Assembly: GCA_022432975.1 (NCBI GenBank)
Contig: CM039509.1
Span: 48,005,186 to 48,069,185, forward strand
From: Begonia masoniana
Lineage: Eukaryota; Streptophyta; Magnoliopsida; Cucurbitales; Begoniaceae
Length of the DNA stretch: 64,000 nucleotides
Reading direction: 5' to 3'
Below the pieces are notes generated by a model that was not told the DNA's origin, made no database searches, and saw nothing but the letters and a program-made list of their open reading frames with translations. Position 1 is the first letter of the stretch, and every line of letters starts with the position of its first letter. Positions 45,701 to 54,845 of the stretch are shown one piece after another. A program made the position numbers and the translations under genes.

Positions 45701-47366
45701 CATCGCAAACAACCGAATCTTTATATTTTCCAATGGTAAAATGAATGGTCACTTGCTTAGTCACTTTAATGTCATCTCTATCATCCAACCATCTTAACTT
45801 ATAGGGCTTAGGGTGGTTCATTGACTCCAAACCAAGCTTCTTCACCATATCGTGGGAAGCTACGTTAACGCAACTTCCACTATCTATAATCACAGAACAT
45901 ACTTTATCCTTGACTGCACACCTACTTTGGAAAATGTTTTCGCGTTGGCAGTCTTCATCCACATTTTTAGATACGAGGGCTCTACGAATGACCATTAAAA
46001 GTGGTCCATCTTGAGCCGCGCATTCATCACTCGATTCCCGCTCGCTTTCCTCTTCCACTTCCTCTTCCTCTTCTTCCTTATCAAGGTATTGACCTTCATC
46101 ATTTTCACTTTCCCATTCTCCGGTAGATTCCTTGATAATCATCACTCGACGGTTAGAGCATTCATTCGCGTAATGTCCTTTGCCTAAACACTTGTAGCAT
46201 TGGACATCACGAGCTCTTTGTACTTTGGGTTGGTTTTGGTTTAGTGGTCTCTTGTCCGTCGGAGGTGGTTTGTTTTGGTTGAAGGGAGTTCTAGGGGGCC
46301 AATTAGGGTTAATTGGTCTCTTTTCTTCTTTCTTCCAAGGAGGTTTAGGCTTATCTTGGTCTAAATGTCTTGGTGGGAATTTGTTCGGGAAATTAGTCTT
46401 ACGTTTTCGCTTAAGTTGTCTTTCCACCGTAAGGGCTAATTGAATAACCAAGTCCATGGTCTCCAATTGTTGAACTTCAACCGCGTCACCTATATCGCGG
46501 TTCAATCCTCGAATAAATCGAGCGATGAGTTGTTCTTCAGGTTCTTCAACAGCGCAACGCATGTTGAGGGTTTCGAATTCAGCTAGGTACTCATCAACCG
46601 ATAGATTGTTTTGTTTGAGGCTATGAAGTTGTTGGAAGAGTTCGTGCTTATAATGTCGAGGTACAAACCTCTTGTGCATTATGTCTTTCATGGAATTCCA
46701 TGTAGCGACGGGGTAACTGTAGGTTCTCGACCTTTGGGCTTTGTAGTTGGACCACCACAAGGCGGCATGGCCCGTGAGTTCGAGGGAAGCTAGTTGAATC
46801 TTAACTCGCTCGGAATAGTCGTGGCACTCGAAGACTCTCTCTACCTTATCAACCCAATCAAGATAGGTATGTCCGTCACAAGCTCCATTAAAAGGGGGAA
46901 TGGACATCTTAACGTTGCGGAGGTCGTCGTTGTCCCTACGACGATTTGGTCGGTACTCTTCTTCATCCTCCGTCCAAACATCATCCTCCGAATTAAAATG
47001 TCGTGGTCTCCTTCTTCGGGGTTCTACCCATTCTTCTTCCTCTATGGGTGGTTGTAAAGGTGTCCTACGTCTAGGGCGATCGGGAATAACCCTAGAGGAA
47101 GTCTCACGTGAAGGGTCTCGTTCTTGGGATTCTCTACGGGAATGGTTGGACATATGTTCTCTCATGTGGGCCACATCAAGGGCCACGTTTTGGATTTGAT
47201 GGGTAAGAGTGTTGACCAGGCCCGTTAAGGCATTTATTTGACTTTGCACGCCTCCTTGTGTGCTAGGATCTCCTTCGAGGCGTGTTGGTTCGGGTGGGGG
47301 AGTGTCCCTAATCCGAATTGGTTCTTGGTGTAATGGATCTCGATTAAATCCACTTCGATTAGTCAT
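42525..47366 (-). CDS. CRM-type Gag-Pol polyprotein
   Basis: 1613 codons, uninterrupted. Gag domain (~160-320, WVDKVERVFECHDYSERVK), zinc knuckle CYKCLGKGHYANEC (~389-402), protease IIDSGSCVNVAS (~493), RT with YFDD (~841), RNase H with SDASG (~991), SDHQSLK and DALSRR, integrase HHCC finger (GHFGEKKT, then CIVCKKAK), and core D ~1242 (MDFVLGLP), D1305 (SDRD) and E1341 (TEVVNR), with 35 residues between the last two. The tail has FNVQDLSPYIGE and TRSQTRAQ in place of a classic chromodomain. From about residue 1541 on the protein is encoded by the 3' LTR. In the family the tail is thought to guide integration to centromeric chromatin. The start is the ATG after a 1.2-kb leader. An acidic run (~430-455) precedes the protease. 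Confidence 0.96.
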   Translation of the reverse strand: MTNRSGFNRDPLHQEPIRIRDTPPPEPTRLEGDPSTQGGVQSQINALTGLVNTLTHQIQNVALDVAHMREHMSNHSRRESQERDPSRETSSRVIPDRPRRRTPLQPPIEEEEWVEPRRRRPRHFNSEDDVWTEDEEEYRPNRRRDNDDLRNVKMSIPPFNGACDGHTYLDWVDKVERVFECHDYSERVKIQLASLELTGHAALWWSNYKAQRSRTYSYPVATWNSMKDIMHKRFVPRHYKHELFQQLHSLKQNNLSVDEYLAEFETLNMRCAVEEPEEQLIARFIRGLNRDIGDAVEVQQLETMDLVIQLALTVERQLKRKRKTNFPNKFPPRHLDQDKPKPPWKKEEKRPINPNWPPRTPFNQNKPPPTDKRPLNQNQPKVQRARDVQCYKCLGKGHYANECSNRRVMIIKESTGEWESENDEGQYLDKEEEEEEVEEESERESSDECAAQDGPLLMVIRRALVSKNVDEDCQRENIFQSRCAVKDKVCSVIIDSGSCVNVASHDMVKKLGLESMNHPKPYKLRWLDDRDDIKVTKQVTIHFTIGKYKDSVVCDVVPMQASHLLLGRPWLYDRRVQYDGYLNNYSLKFGGRNIKLLPMTPEQIARDDAIRKEEKIKENLFLSKKGVRAAVTKGETVILVLFRDRVMELGDVPPPILVLLKTYQDVFPEELPPGLPPIRGIEHQIDLQPGAMLPNRPAYRMRPEEAKELQEQVQELLGRGYIRESMSPCAVPTLLVPKKDGSMRMCVDSRAINQITIKYRYPIPRLEDMLDELSGASIFSKVDLKSGYHQIRMKEGDEWKTAFKTKYGLFEWMVMPFGLTNAPSTFMRLMHHVLKEFLGKFVVVYFDDILVYSRDLPQHVNHLGMLFQTLRRAKLFGNLTKCSFGQEKVYFLGFIISKDGLEADEDKVKAIKEWPTPTSITEVRSFHGLASFYRRFIKDFSSLVAPITDLTKKGVDFNWSPACQSSFNLIKEKLCQSPVLALPDFNKVFEIKSDASGIGIGAVLMQDGKPLAYFSEKLKGAALNYSTYDKEFYAVIRAIEQWQHYLLSKEFVIHSDHQSLKHIKSQHKLNKRHAKWVEFLERFPYILKYLKGSDNTVADALSRRRILLTELGVRFFGFEWIKTLYASDKDFGLPYKVYQNKAEGGYSLVDGFLLRNGKLCIPNCSLRQCLVKEAHGGGLSGHFGEKKTLELLKEKFYWPHMMKDVHHYIEKCIVCKKAKSKVLPQGLYLPLPVPTHPWVEISMDFVLGLPRTGRNKDSILVVVDRFSKMAHFIACNKTDDSAAIADLFFKEIVRLHGVPQSIVSDRDTKFLSTFWKTLWKKLGTTLCFSTSFHPQTDGQTEVVNRTLGTLLRSVVGKTLTNWDILLPQIEFGYNRSLHSTTQQTPFEVVYGFNPHTPLTLIPIPTQDLINPSGASKAEQMKKLFEKVHQTIEKNNANYAKHANKGRKEVIFNVGDLVWLHLRKERFPAKRRSKLLPRADGPFKILERINNNAYKLELPGDYGVSSTFNVQDLSPYIGELGYEEEAEQTDLRSNPQPPGGDDVPRRPVTRSQTRAQNLINQCSNDLSLFAGLDHIMDFTWEPTSEDVEKPCHVLHWNICTEPPDCPMGICLPGP
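42748..42761 (-). promoter_or_regulatory. Polypurine tract inside the gag-pol frame
   Basis: ccacccggagggga on the minus strand abuts the 3' LTR start tgacgtgcc. It also encodes Pro-Pro-Gly-Gly of the polyprotein, so one sequence serves both as primer and as coding region. Confidence 0.85.
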
Positions 47367-48555
47367 AAGTAAGTGTTTTAATTTTAAATCCCAATTCTTG
47401 TCTAAGTTAATTTTCCTAAATTAGTGAGATGAATATCTTCTTAATGTCTTAGGTAATTTTAGGCTCTATGGAACATTCTTAGCTAAGACAAATTGAAAAT
47501 AGGGATCATGCTAATTAGGATAACAACTTAGCACTATCAACACTCAATAATAAAACAAGAAATGAATATTTTCAACGATTTAATTTCACCACAAATTTTC
47601 AAGAAATTTCAATCAAGTTGACAACTTTTACTAAGGATCACTTAGAGCAATATTAATGACACTAATTAACTCTAAAATCAGCAAATAATAAATTTTAGAA
47701 TACCATTTAAGTCAAGATATCATGCTGGAATTTAATTCAAATATAGCAGAATTTTGCTTGTAATGACTAGCTCTAATTTGTTACTTTTAATTCATACATT
47801 GTCATATTCTTGTTAACCAATTTCATGCATTCGCTCAACAGCATATATTAGGTAAATTTACGAGTTAAAACATGAGTAATATTAAGCAAAATAATAGACA
47901 AAGTCGAGCTCAACAAGGAAGCAAAAACGATATGATAATTTTGCAACAAGAATCCTATTTTTCGTTAGTAATAATTCTAAACCGAATTTAAGCACCAAAA
48001 TTTCCAGAATATTAATATAATTAGTGGACAATATTTAGATGCTAAATAAGGTTCAAATGATAACAAGAAATGCCAACAAAACCGGAATTAAAGAAGCAAT
48101 AATCCGAGGCAAATATAGTGAGAAACCGTGAAGATTATGCAATTTCTTTAGGCCGATTTTATACTAACTTTTCTACCAAAATTTCAGCAGAGTTTCGGCT
48201 TAGATTTAAGGCAAAATAAAGACTTAAAAGAGAGCAAACAAAAGAGAAAAATCGTGACACAAGAAGGAGAGGAAAAACCGAGAAATAAAGAGAAGAGATT
48301 AAGAGATTCGGGAGCTATACCTTGTGCGTTTTCTTGTAGGATCGTCCACCATATTTTTCCATATTAGAACAAGCAATAATATAGCAAAAATAATGGTAGT
48401 ACAAGTAAAATTTAGATTAGCACAAAATAGCTCAAGGTTAGCACAAATATATATAAGAATTTAATGCGGAAATTTAAAAGAGCGCTATCCCGGTTTTTGT
48501 GTATAGCTTTTGGCTATTGCCAAATGCATCAAAAACACTCCAAGGGAAGCCTTTC
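47367..48555 (-). other. Leader (5' UTR) of the CRM-type element
   Basis: About 1.2 kb of AT-rich non-coding sequence between primer site and gag start. I see no conserved frame. It presumably holds packaging signals, but none can be identified by eye. Confidence 0.7.
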
Positions 48556-48567
48556 GCTCTGATACCA
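48556..48567 (-). promoter_or_regulatory. Primer binding site of the CRM-type element
   Basis: tggtatcagagc on the minus strand, two bases from the 5' LTR. Perfect 12-base match to the initiator Met tRNA site. Confidence 0.9.
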
Positions 48568-48569
48568 CT

Positions 48570-49865
48570 TGACACGGGGTCCCCTAGAAAGGGGGCCCGT
48601 GTACAACCCACAAATATGCTCGGTGTGCTTGGTTGTGTGCTAGTGAACAATATTTGATTATGGAAAGAAAATACTAAAATAAATACAAGAAATAAACAAA
48701 GAAATTAATAGAAATATGGTCGGTTCTTATATGTTGAGAGAGAGAGATTGAGATAAGCAAGAAAATAAAAAGAATAGAGATGATAATGGATGTTAGAAAT
48801 GGAAAGAAAATATAAAGCAAAAGATATAATAAAATGGCATAAAAATAAAGGTGAGTGTGTGGATATTGTGGAGCTGAAATTTAAAGGGGTGATTTGTGTG
48901 CAAAAGTGAAGACAATAAAATAAAGAAAACCCTTGGCGGACCCGTGGAGCGAGCTTACGGTTTAAGCTCCCGGATACACGTTTTCCGTGAGGAAAACGAC
49001 CACCTTAGGCCGGTTCCGTCCTCGATCCGACTCCCAATGGAGAAGGTGAGGGAATGAATAAGAGCTAACCTAGCAACCCTAGCTAGGTTAGCAATGGAGG
49101 CTAACTCCTCTTGGCTCAAAGAACCAAGGAAAATAACACCAAAGGAACTTTGGATATTTTAGGGAAATAGTAGTGTATTGATTGGCAAAAGTTCTTTTAC
49201 ACACACCAATGCTATGCTTAAATAGAGAAACCTAGGGTGGATGATTAGGGTTTGGTAATGGAAGAAAGGATTGGGGCCGTGATGAAGATCAAGATGAAGG
49301 GACAAGATTGCAATCCATGTGCTTCATCCAAGGGTTGAGGTGCTTTCCTTGTTTTGCTTGATCAATGGTGCTAAATTGCCATGTCATCCATCCTTGTGGC
49401 CACTACCAATTGTACTTGCAAAATTCATACCTTAAAGTTGGGCTCTTCTTTGGGCCATGGCTTTCTTTGGGCTCCATTGGTTGTAGGCCTTTTCCTTGAG
49501 TAATTTTGTTGAATTCTTCAACCCATAATCCACCAACATACATCTAACCCTAACCATTCAATCTAATGCATGCAATGCAAATTATAAATTCTTACAAAAA
49601 GGCTAATGTATGCCAATGAGTTTGAAAAATAAAAATTACAAATTAAGGCCCGGGAAGACAAATTCCCATAGGGCAATCCGGAGGCTCCGTGCAAATGTTC
49701 CAATGAAGTACGTGGCAAGGCTTTTCCACATCCTCCGATGTCGGCTCCCAAGTGAAGTCCATGATGTGATCCAAACCTGCAAAAAGAGACAAGTCATTAG
49801 AACATTGATTGATTAAATTTTGTGCCCGGGTTTGAGATCTTGTAACGGGCCTCCGAGGCACGTCA
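48570..49865 (-). repeat. 5' LTR of the CRM-type element
   Basis: 1296 bp, almost identical to 41448-42747. The 72-codon frame at 49643-49861 is the LTR copy of the polyprotein tail and not a separate gene. Confidence 0.95.
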
Positions 49866-49876
49866 AGTTTAGAATA

Positions 49877-50521
49877 GGGTAAAGTGCAATTTGGCCCCTA
49901 CAACTAGGTGAAATGGGCCATTTACACCGTAAACTTGAATAAAGTGCAATTTGGCCCCTACAATTAGGTGAAATGGGCAATTTACACCGTAAACTTAGAT
50001 AATAGGCAAGAACAACCTTAATGTATTGATAATGGGCAATATGGCCCCTACCGTCATATTTTCCATCAAAAAGTAATATTTTTTCACTTGTTCATTTTTT
50101 TTTTCAAAATGCCCTTCACTGAACCGAACCGAATCGGACCGGTTCGGCTAATTGCACTTTGGTTTTTTATTTTTTTTAAATGATATTCATCTATCTTCTC
50201 TTTTCCGAGAAATATGATTTAAAAAAAAAAATAAATAAGAATGGAATTAGCTGAACCGGTCTGGTCCGGTTCGGTCCAGTGAAGGGCATTTCGGGAAAAA
50301 AAATGAACAAATGAAAAAATATTACTTTTTGATGAAAAATATGACGGTAGGGGCCATATTGCCCATTGTCAACACATTAAGGTTGTTCTTGCCTATTATC
50401 CAAGTTTACGGTATAAATTGCACATTTTACCTAGTTGTAGGGGCCAAATTGCACTTTATTCAAGATTATGGTGTAAATTACCCATTTCACCTAGTTGTAG
50501 GGGCCAAATTGCACTTTACCC
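49877..50521. mobile_element. Fold-back MITE with ~300-bp inverted arms, Mutator-type
   Basis: 9-bp TSD tttagaata at 49868-49876 and 50522-50530. The ends are gggtaaagtgcaattt and its complement. The two arms (about 49877-50195 and 50205-50521) are near-perfect inverted copies, so the element is one large palindrome of 645 bp. Each arm starts with a 60-bp tandem duplication (aaagtgcaatttgg at 49881 and 49941). A 9-bp TSD and long inverted arms point to the Mutator superfamily. No coding capacity. Confidence 0.88.
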
Positions 50522-50530
50522 TTTAGAATA

Positions 50531-51333
50531 TTATTTGCCTTGAAAAAAATACAATAAACTATTCGTTCTTCACCTGTATATTTAAGGACTGATGCGCAGT
50601 CTACTCATTTTCATTTTATTGATACAACATTACTCAAACTATACATGTTTTTTTCATTAGTAAATAATATTCAAGCCCAAAAATCACGAGAGGAGAGTGA
50701 AGATGAGTTGTTTAGAATCGATTTCATGACCAAAGTGTATTCATCTTACTCAACACATCACTTGGATTGTCTTCCTAATTCCTTCTTGATAGTTCTTATT
50801 CGATTTGTTCGAGATTTATACGATATAAATAAAATAAAATAAATGTAGTAAGAATCTCCCGCTCATCATGTCACCCAAACATGAGGTTTGTGATGAACAA
50901 AATAATTAAATGCACCTTCTGAATGGTGAGAATGCTCCTTCTGAATAGTGAGACTTCTAAAATATTCTCAATCTAAAAACACCCAAAAAATTCTGCCTTC
51001 TTTCTGCAAACAAATCTTTGTTTGTGAGAGAAAAGATCAACCTTTAATTTGCCAAATGCAAACTGTTTGTTGGTTTTTCTCTCTTCGCCTTCAGCAGTCG
51101 AGTCGTGGTTCGACTGTTGTAGCGTCCCTTCGCGTTCTGATACCAGTTGAAGGAAAAACACAAGGTGCTGAACTCGCCTCTATCCGGTTGTCGGAGTCCC
51201 TCGGTGCTCACTTCTCAGATTGTTGGAGTCTCTCGTTGCTCGCAGCGGCAACGACACTCAGTCTCCGGTTCACAGCACCCAGTGCACGCCCTGAAAACTC
51301 TCTCTGTGTTCTTCAGGTTGCTTCACACTAACT
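50531..51333. other. Unassigned stretch with a minus-strand primer-site-like motif
   Basis: No convincing gene. 50531-50950 is AT-rich. At about 51137-51148 the plus strand reads ttctgataccagt, the complement of a tRNA-Met primer site (actggtatcagaa). It is followed by TGAAGGAAAAACAC, a possible LTR edge. This may be a fragment of a minus-strand copia element cut by the Ale element at 51334. Confidence 0.35.
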
Positions 51334-51544
51334 TGTTAGAGTATGACTAATTGTTATAGTAACTATTTGTTAGAGTAGCTTAGTTTACCTTTTCCCGATA
51401 CTCATCATTGTTTTACTGTATATATATATTGTACACCTTTTGCTCTTGAAAAATTGAATGAGAAGTTTCATTTTTACCTTTTGCCGCCTTCGTCTTCTTC
51501 TTCCTTTCAAATCTTTTCTTCCACTGGTGAATCCTGTAAACTCA
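51334..51544 (+). repeat. 5' LTR of an Ale-type copia element
   Basis: TGTTAGAGTATGAC...GTAAACTCA, about 211 bp, with a TATA-like gtatatatatatt at 51419-51431. A primer site lies three bases further on. The 3' LTR lies outside the window, so the ends are inferred. A short LTR fits the Ale lineage. Confidence 0.65.
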
Positions 51545-51547
51545 ACT

Positions 51548-51559
51548 TGGTATCAGAGC
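51548..51559 (+). promoter_or_regulatory. Primer binding site of the Ale-type element
   Basis: tggtatcagagc, perfect match to the initiator Met tRNA site, five bases before the gag ATG. Confidence 0.85.
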
Positions 51560-51563
51560 GCAG

Positions 51564-51870
51564 ATGACGTCTCCAATTTCGACAATACCCTCCCTTTCTT
51601 CAACCTCCCCTTCGTCTACCTCTCTGCCGCCTTTCCCCACCACAAATCAAGTTTTAAACATCAAACTCAACAATTCCAACTACCTATTCTGGAAAACACA
51701 ATTGCTCAACATAGTCATTGCCAATGGACTCGAAACCATTCTGGACGGAACTTTCCCTCAACCCCCACAATTTATGGACAACCTTTCATCGCAGATTAAC
51801 CCCGAATTTACCTCATGGCAGCGCTTCAATCGCCTTCTGATGAGCTGGGTTTTCTCCTCCTTATCGGAAG
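51564..51870 (+). pseudogene. Ale-type gag, N-terminal part, split by S2
   Basis: Starts MTSPISTIPS, then LNIKLNNSNYLFWKTQLLNIV (~30-50), the usual start of copia gag. It breaks at the S2 target site ggaag (51866-51870). The same frame resumes at 63160, so the insertion is the only break seen between the parts. Confidence 0.85.
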
Positions 51871-53175
51871 TGTTGACTTAAATGGTGTTTTAAGTCTAAA
51901 TTGTTTTTGATGATGTGTTTATATGATTAACTTGGTAATTTGATTATATTTATTGAATAAGAATTATAAATTATGCATATGATTTTAATCTGTTGGAAAT
52001 GCCCTTGGTAAGGGTATTTTAGTATTTAATGCATATGATTAAGTGTACAGGGCTGAAATGTGTTAAACAAAATAATCAGTCCACCGGTCACAAAACGACA
52101 AGAGCGGAGTCGTATACAAGAATCAGTCCACCGGTCACTAAACGACAAGACGGATAAGTAAATGGAATTACTCCACCGCTCACTAGACGACAAGGCGGAT
52201 GAGTAAACTGAAGTACTCCACCGCTCACTAAACGACAAGGCGGATGAGCTAAAACGAAGAAGTCCTACGCTCGCTAAACGACATAGGCGGATGACTTCAA
52301 CAAAATCCTCTTCCGGTCACTAAACGACAAAGGCGGAAGACGTCTAAGATTTAATCATCCGACAGCGTTTTACAGCTTCATCATCCGATGCCGGTTCAAG
52401 CGTTTAAAGCTTCATCATCCGATGCCGGTTCAAGCGTTTAAAGCTTCATCATCCGATAGCGGTTCAAGACTAACTCAGCTTTGTCTTCCGCCAGAATTCA
52501 AATTAGCCGCGAAGCTACAGTGATGTCGTTTTCAGCCATAACTCCAGAACATTAATGGCGACGACGATTTGCAACTACAAACGGCAACGGCTACCTGAAC
52601 TTGTACGAAAGCTGCTCCAACGGTAACTAAACTTCTATTATTGGATAAGGAGCATTGAAGCCAAGCCGATTTGAAGACAGAGTATTTAAGTCGAGCTTAG
52701 AGCACGAAGGAACAACTTTTGCAAAATTCATTCTCGAACCCTAATCTGCGAAAGTATCATACTCTGTATTTTTCTCTACACCTCTCGATATTCACTTGAG
52801 ATTTAATTCTTCTGAGAGTGTAGTTTGTACTTGAACATTACAAACCCAAAATCTGTATAAGGCAGTGGATTGACGCCTGTGAAGTTCAATCCAGAATTGT
52901 AAAGGCAGTTGATCGGAGCCCAGAATTCCGATCTGTATTTTCTCGCTGAGGAGAAGGTTAAGAATCTTCAAGGGGGAGCCTTGGAGCGTGGATGCAGGCA
53001 AGGTTTAGCCGAACCACGTTAAAATCTTGGTGTTAATTTCTCTCTCTCTCTCTCATTTTTTTACGTGTGCTTACTGTTAGCATTCAAGCAAAAATCACCA
53101 GAGAAATTATTTAGATTATCAAATTAAGATTAAAAAGTCTAATTCACCCCCCTCTTAGACAATCTCGATCCTACA
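51871..53175 (+). repeat. 5' LTR of S2
   Basis: TGTTGACTTAAATGG...CGATCCTACA. Contains two tandem arrays (52078-52490), a likely core promoter near agagtatttaag (52678-52690), and a TC microsatellite near 53040. Confidence 0.95.
52078..52490. repeat. Two tandem arrays in the S2 LTR (47-bp hairpin units, 34-bp units)
   Basis: Six units of about 47 bp follow the consensus ccg(c/g)tcactaaacgacaag(g)cgg, with CCGC/GCGG stems around the core (52078-52332). Then come units catccgatgccggttcaag followed by cgtttaaagcttcat (52360-52475). A copy lies in the 3' LTR (62060-62450), where the last unit has a 5-bp deletion. Minus-strand reading frames here reflect only the repeat. Confidence 0.88.
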
Positions 53176-53177
53176 AT

Positions 53178-53189
53178 TGGTATCAGAGC
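53178..53189 (+). promoter_or_regulatory. Primer binding site of S2
   Basis: tggtatcagagc, perfect, two bases after the LTR. Confidence 0.92.
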
Positions 53190-53240
53190 GAGGTTTCCTT
53201 TGTCTAAGCTGTCTTTTAATTATTGTGTGATATATTTACA

Positions 53241-54845
53241 ATGGCAATGGCATTCAACACTAACTCCACACACGGAGAAGGTCAAGCTACAAATAGGCCT
53301 CCCTTCTTTGATGGGAGTGATTATGTTTACTGGAAAGCAAGAATGAAGATATTCATTCAAGCCATGGACTATGAGCTATGGAACATTATAGAATATGGTC
53401 CATTTAAAGCCATGAAAACTGTAGATGGCCAAAGTGTTCCTAAGATTTCCACTGATCTAACTGAGTCAGATAAGAGAAATCTAAGCCTTAATGCTAAGGC
53501 GATAAACACCCTGTATTGTGCCTTAAATAGAGATGAATTTAATAGGGTACAAGGGTTTGAAAGTGCTCAAGAAATTTGGCACTTATTAGAGGTTACCCAC
53601 GAGGGAACAAATCAGGTAAAAGAGAGTAAATTGAATATGCTGGTACATGAGTATGAGTTATTTTCTATGCCAAAAGATGAATCTATATCTTCTATGTTTA
53701 CAAGGTTTACTAACATTACCAATGGCTTAAAAGCTCTTGGTAAATCATATTCTTGTGAAGAACAGGTCAGGAAGATTCTTAGATGTCTTCCAAGGAGCTG
53801 GCAGCCAAAGGTGACTGCCATACAGGAAGCAAAGGATCTCAAGATTCTAAAACTTGAGGAACTCCTTGGATCTCTCATGACACATGAGATTACGATGAGG
53901 TCAAACGAGACGGAAGATCTCAAGGAGAGAGAGGCTACAAAAAGAAAAGATATTGCTCTGAAAGCCTCTTCAAGCAAAAACGAAGAATCTGTGGAAGATG
54001 TAGAAGAAGCAGATGAGGATATAGCCCTCATTACAAGGAGGTTCAGCAAATTCCTCCAAAGAAAAAGAATGCAAGGAAGAAGATTTCCAAAGGGTGAGAA
54101 GTCTAACAAAGAAAAAGAAATCACTTGCTTTGGATGTGGAAAGCCTGGCCACATGAAGGCAGATTGTCCACAGACAAAGAAGTATCCCAAGAAATTTAAG
54201 AAGAAGGCTATGAAGGCCACTTGGGATGACAGTGAAAGTGACACCTCCTCCTCAGAAGATGAGGAAGTTGCAAATCTGTGCTTCATGGCACACGAGGAAA
54301 AGGTTAGTACTTCTTCAAGTATTTTAAGTGATAGCGATAGTGATAATGAAGAAGGTGAACTAATTGATGCTTTTAACGATTTGGTTAAACAATTTGGCAT
54401 GCTTAAGACCAAGTATAACATGTTGAAGAAGGATAATGCAGGTTTAGTAGAGAAGCACTCTAAAGAGGTTGACTTGCATGCTAAAGAGTGTAATATGCAG
54501 AAAATGGAAATAAATAAACTTAAAAGCAGAAATGAGGATTTAAATACTATCATTTTGAAATTTACAAATGGCAACAAGATATATAAGATGCTATTAGGCA
54601 AACAGAGAGTAAACTTTGACAGGGCAGGAATAGGCTATAATGAATCTAGTAAAAAGAAAGTTTACAAGAATTACTTTGTTAAATCTACTATTTGTCATGC
54701 ATGTAATGAAGTAGGACATAAATCCTTTGAGTGTCCATTTAAATCAAACAATATGAAATCTAGCAGTAAAGTACAATGGGTTCCCAAAGGAACCAGACCT
54801 AACACTAGGACCCAAAAGATTTGGGTACCTAAGAAGACAAATTGA
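53241..54845 (+). CDS. S2 Gag (Sirevirus type, two zinc knuckles)
   Basis: About 534 codons from ATG 53241 (MAMAFNTN); an upstream in-frame codon at 53223 lacks conservation with S1. Capsid-type region ~25-220 ([33 protein letters not shown]), basic/acidic linker, zinc knuckle [14 protein letters not shown] at ~296, Ser/Asp/Glu-rich acidic stretch, long coiled coil (~375-450), second knuckle [14 protein letters not shown] at ~485, and end [19 protein letters not shown]. Binds and packages element RNA in the virus-like particle. Its stop TGA is at 54843-54845 and pol continues in the -1 frame. The antisense frame across it is a shadow. Confidence 0.93.
   Translation: MAMAFNTNSTHGEGQATNRPPFFDGSDYVYWKARMKIFIQAMDYELWNIIEYGPFKAMKTVDGQSVPKISTDLTESDKRNLSLNAKAINTLYCALNRDEFNRVQGFESAQEIWHLLEVTHEGTNQVKESKLNMLVHEYELFSMPKDESISSMFTRFTNITNGLKALGKSYSCEEQVRKILRCLPRSWQPKVTAIQEAKDLKILKLEELLGSLMTHEITMRSNETEDLKEREATKRKDIALKASSSKNEESVEDVEEADEDIALITRRFSKFLQRKRMQGRRFPKGEKSNKEKEITCFGCGKPGHMKADCPQTKKYPKKFKKKAMKATWDDSESDTSSSEDEEVANLCFMAHEEKVSTSSSILSDSDSDNEEGELIDAFNDLVKQFGMLKTKYNMLKKDNAGLVEKHSKEVDLHAKECNMQKMEINKLKSRNEDLNTIILKFTNGNKIYKMLLGKQRVNFDRAGIGYNESSKKKVYKNYFVKSTICHACNEVGHKSFECPFKSNNMKSSSKVQWVPKGTRPNTRTQKIWVPKKTN

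Larger units (their letters stand above)
41448..49865 (-). mobile_element. Young, apparently intact CRM-type Ty3/gypsy retrotransposon
   Basis: 8418 bp with TSD agttt at 41443-41447 and 49866-49870. LTRs of 1300 and 1296 bp differ, by eye, at one substitution and two small deletions (3 bp near 41850, 1 bp near 42162). An intact 1613-codon gag-pol runs into the 3' LTR, with the polypurine tract inside the frame. Coding into the 3' LTR is a described feature of CRM chromoviruses, and gag/protease style (protease DSGS, DLRSNP, TRSQTRAQ tail) agrees. All integrase, RT and RNase H catalytic residues I checked are present. It is the best candidate for an active element here. Confidence 0.95.

Noticed and set aside
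49643..49861. 72-codon frame that looks like a separate small gene
   Set aside because: It is the 5' LTR copy of the CRM-type polyprotein tail.
52026..52238. 70-codon minus-strand frame, also at 62011-62223
   Set aside because: It is a translation of the 47-bp hairpin repeat in the S2 LTRs.
53178..53189. tRNA-like sequence tggtatcagagc at several sites
   Set aside because: These are 12-base primer binding sites complementary to tRNA-Met. No cloverleaf surrounds them.
53612..54601. Long open frame (329 codons) on the minus strand
   Set aside because: It lies antisense to S2 gag, whose frame has matching zinc knuckles and an S1 homologue. The Ser/Leu-rich antisense product comes from Lys/Glu codons.
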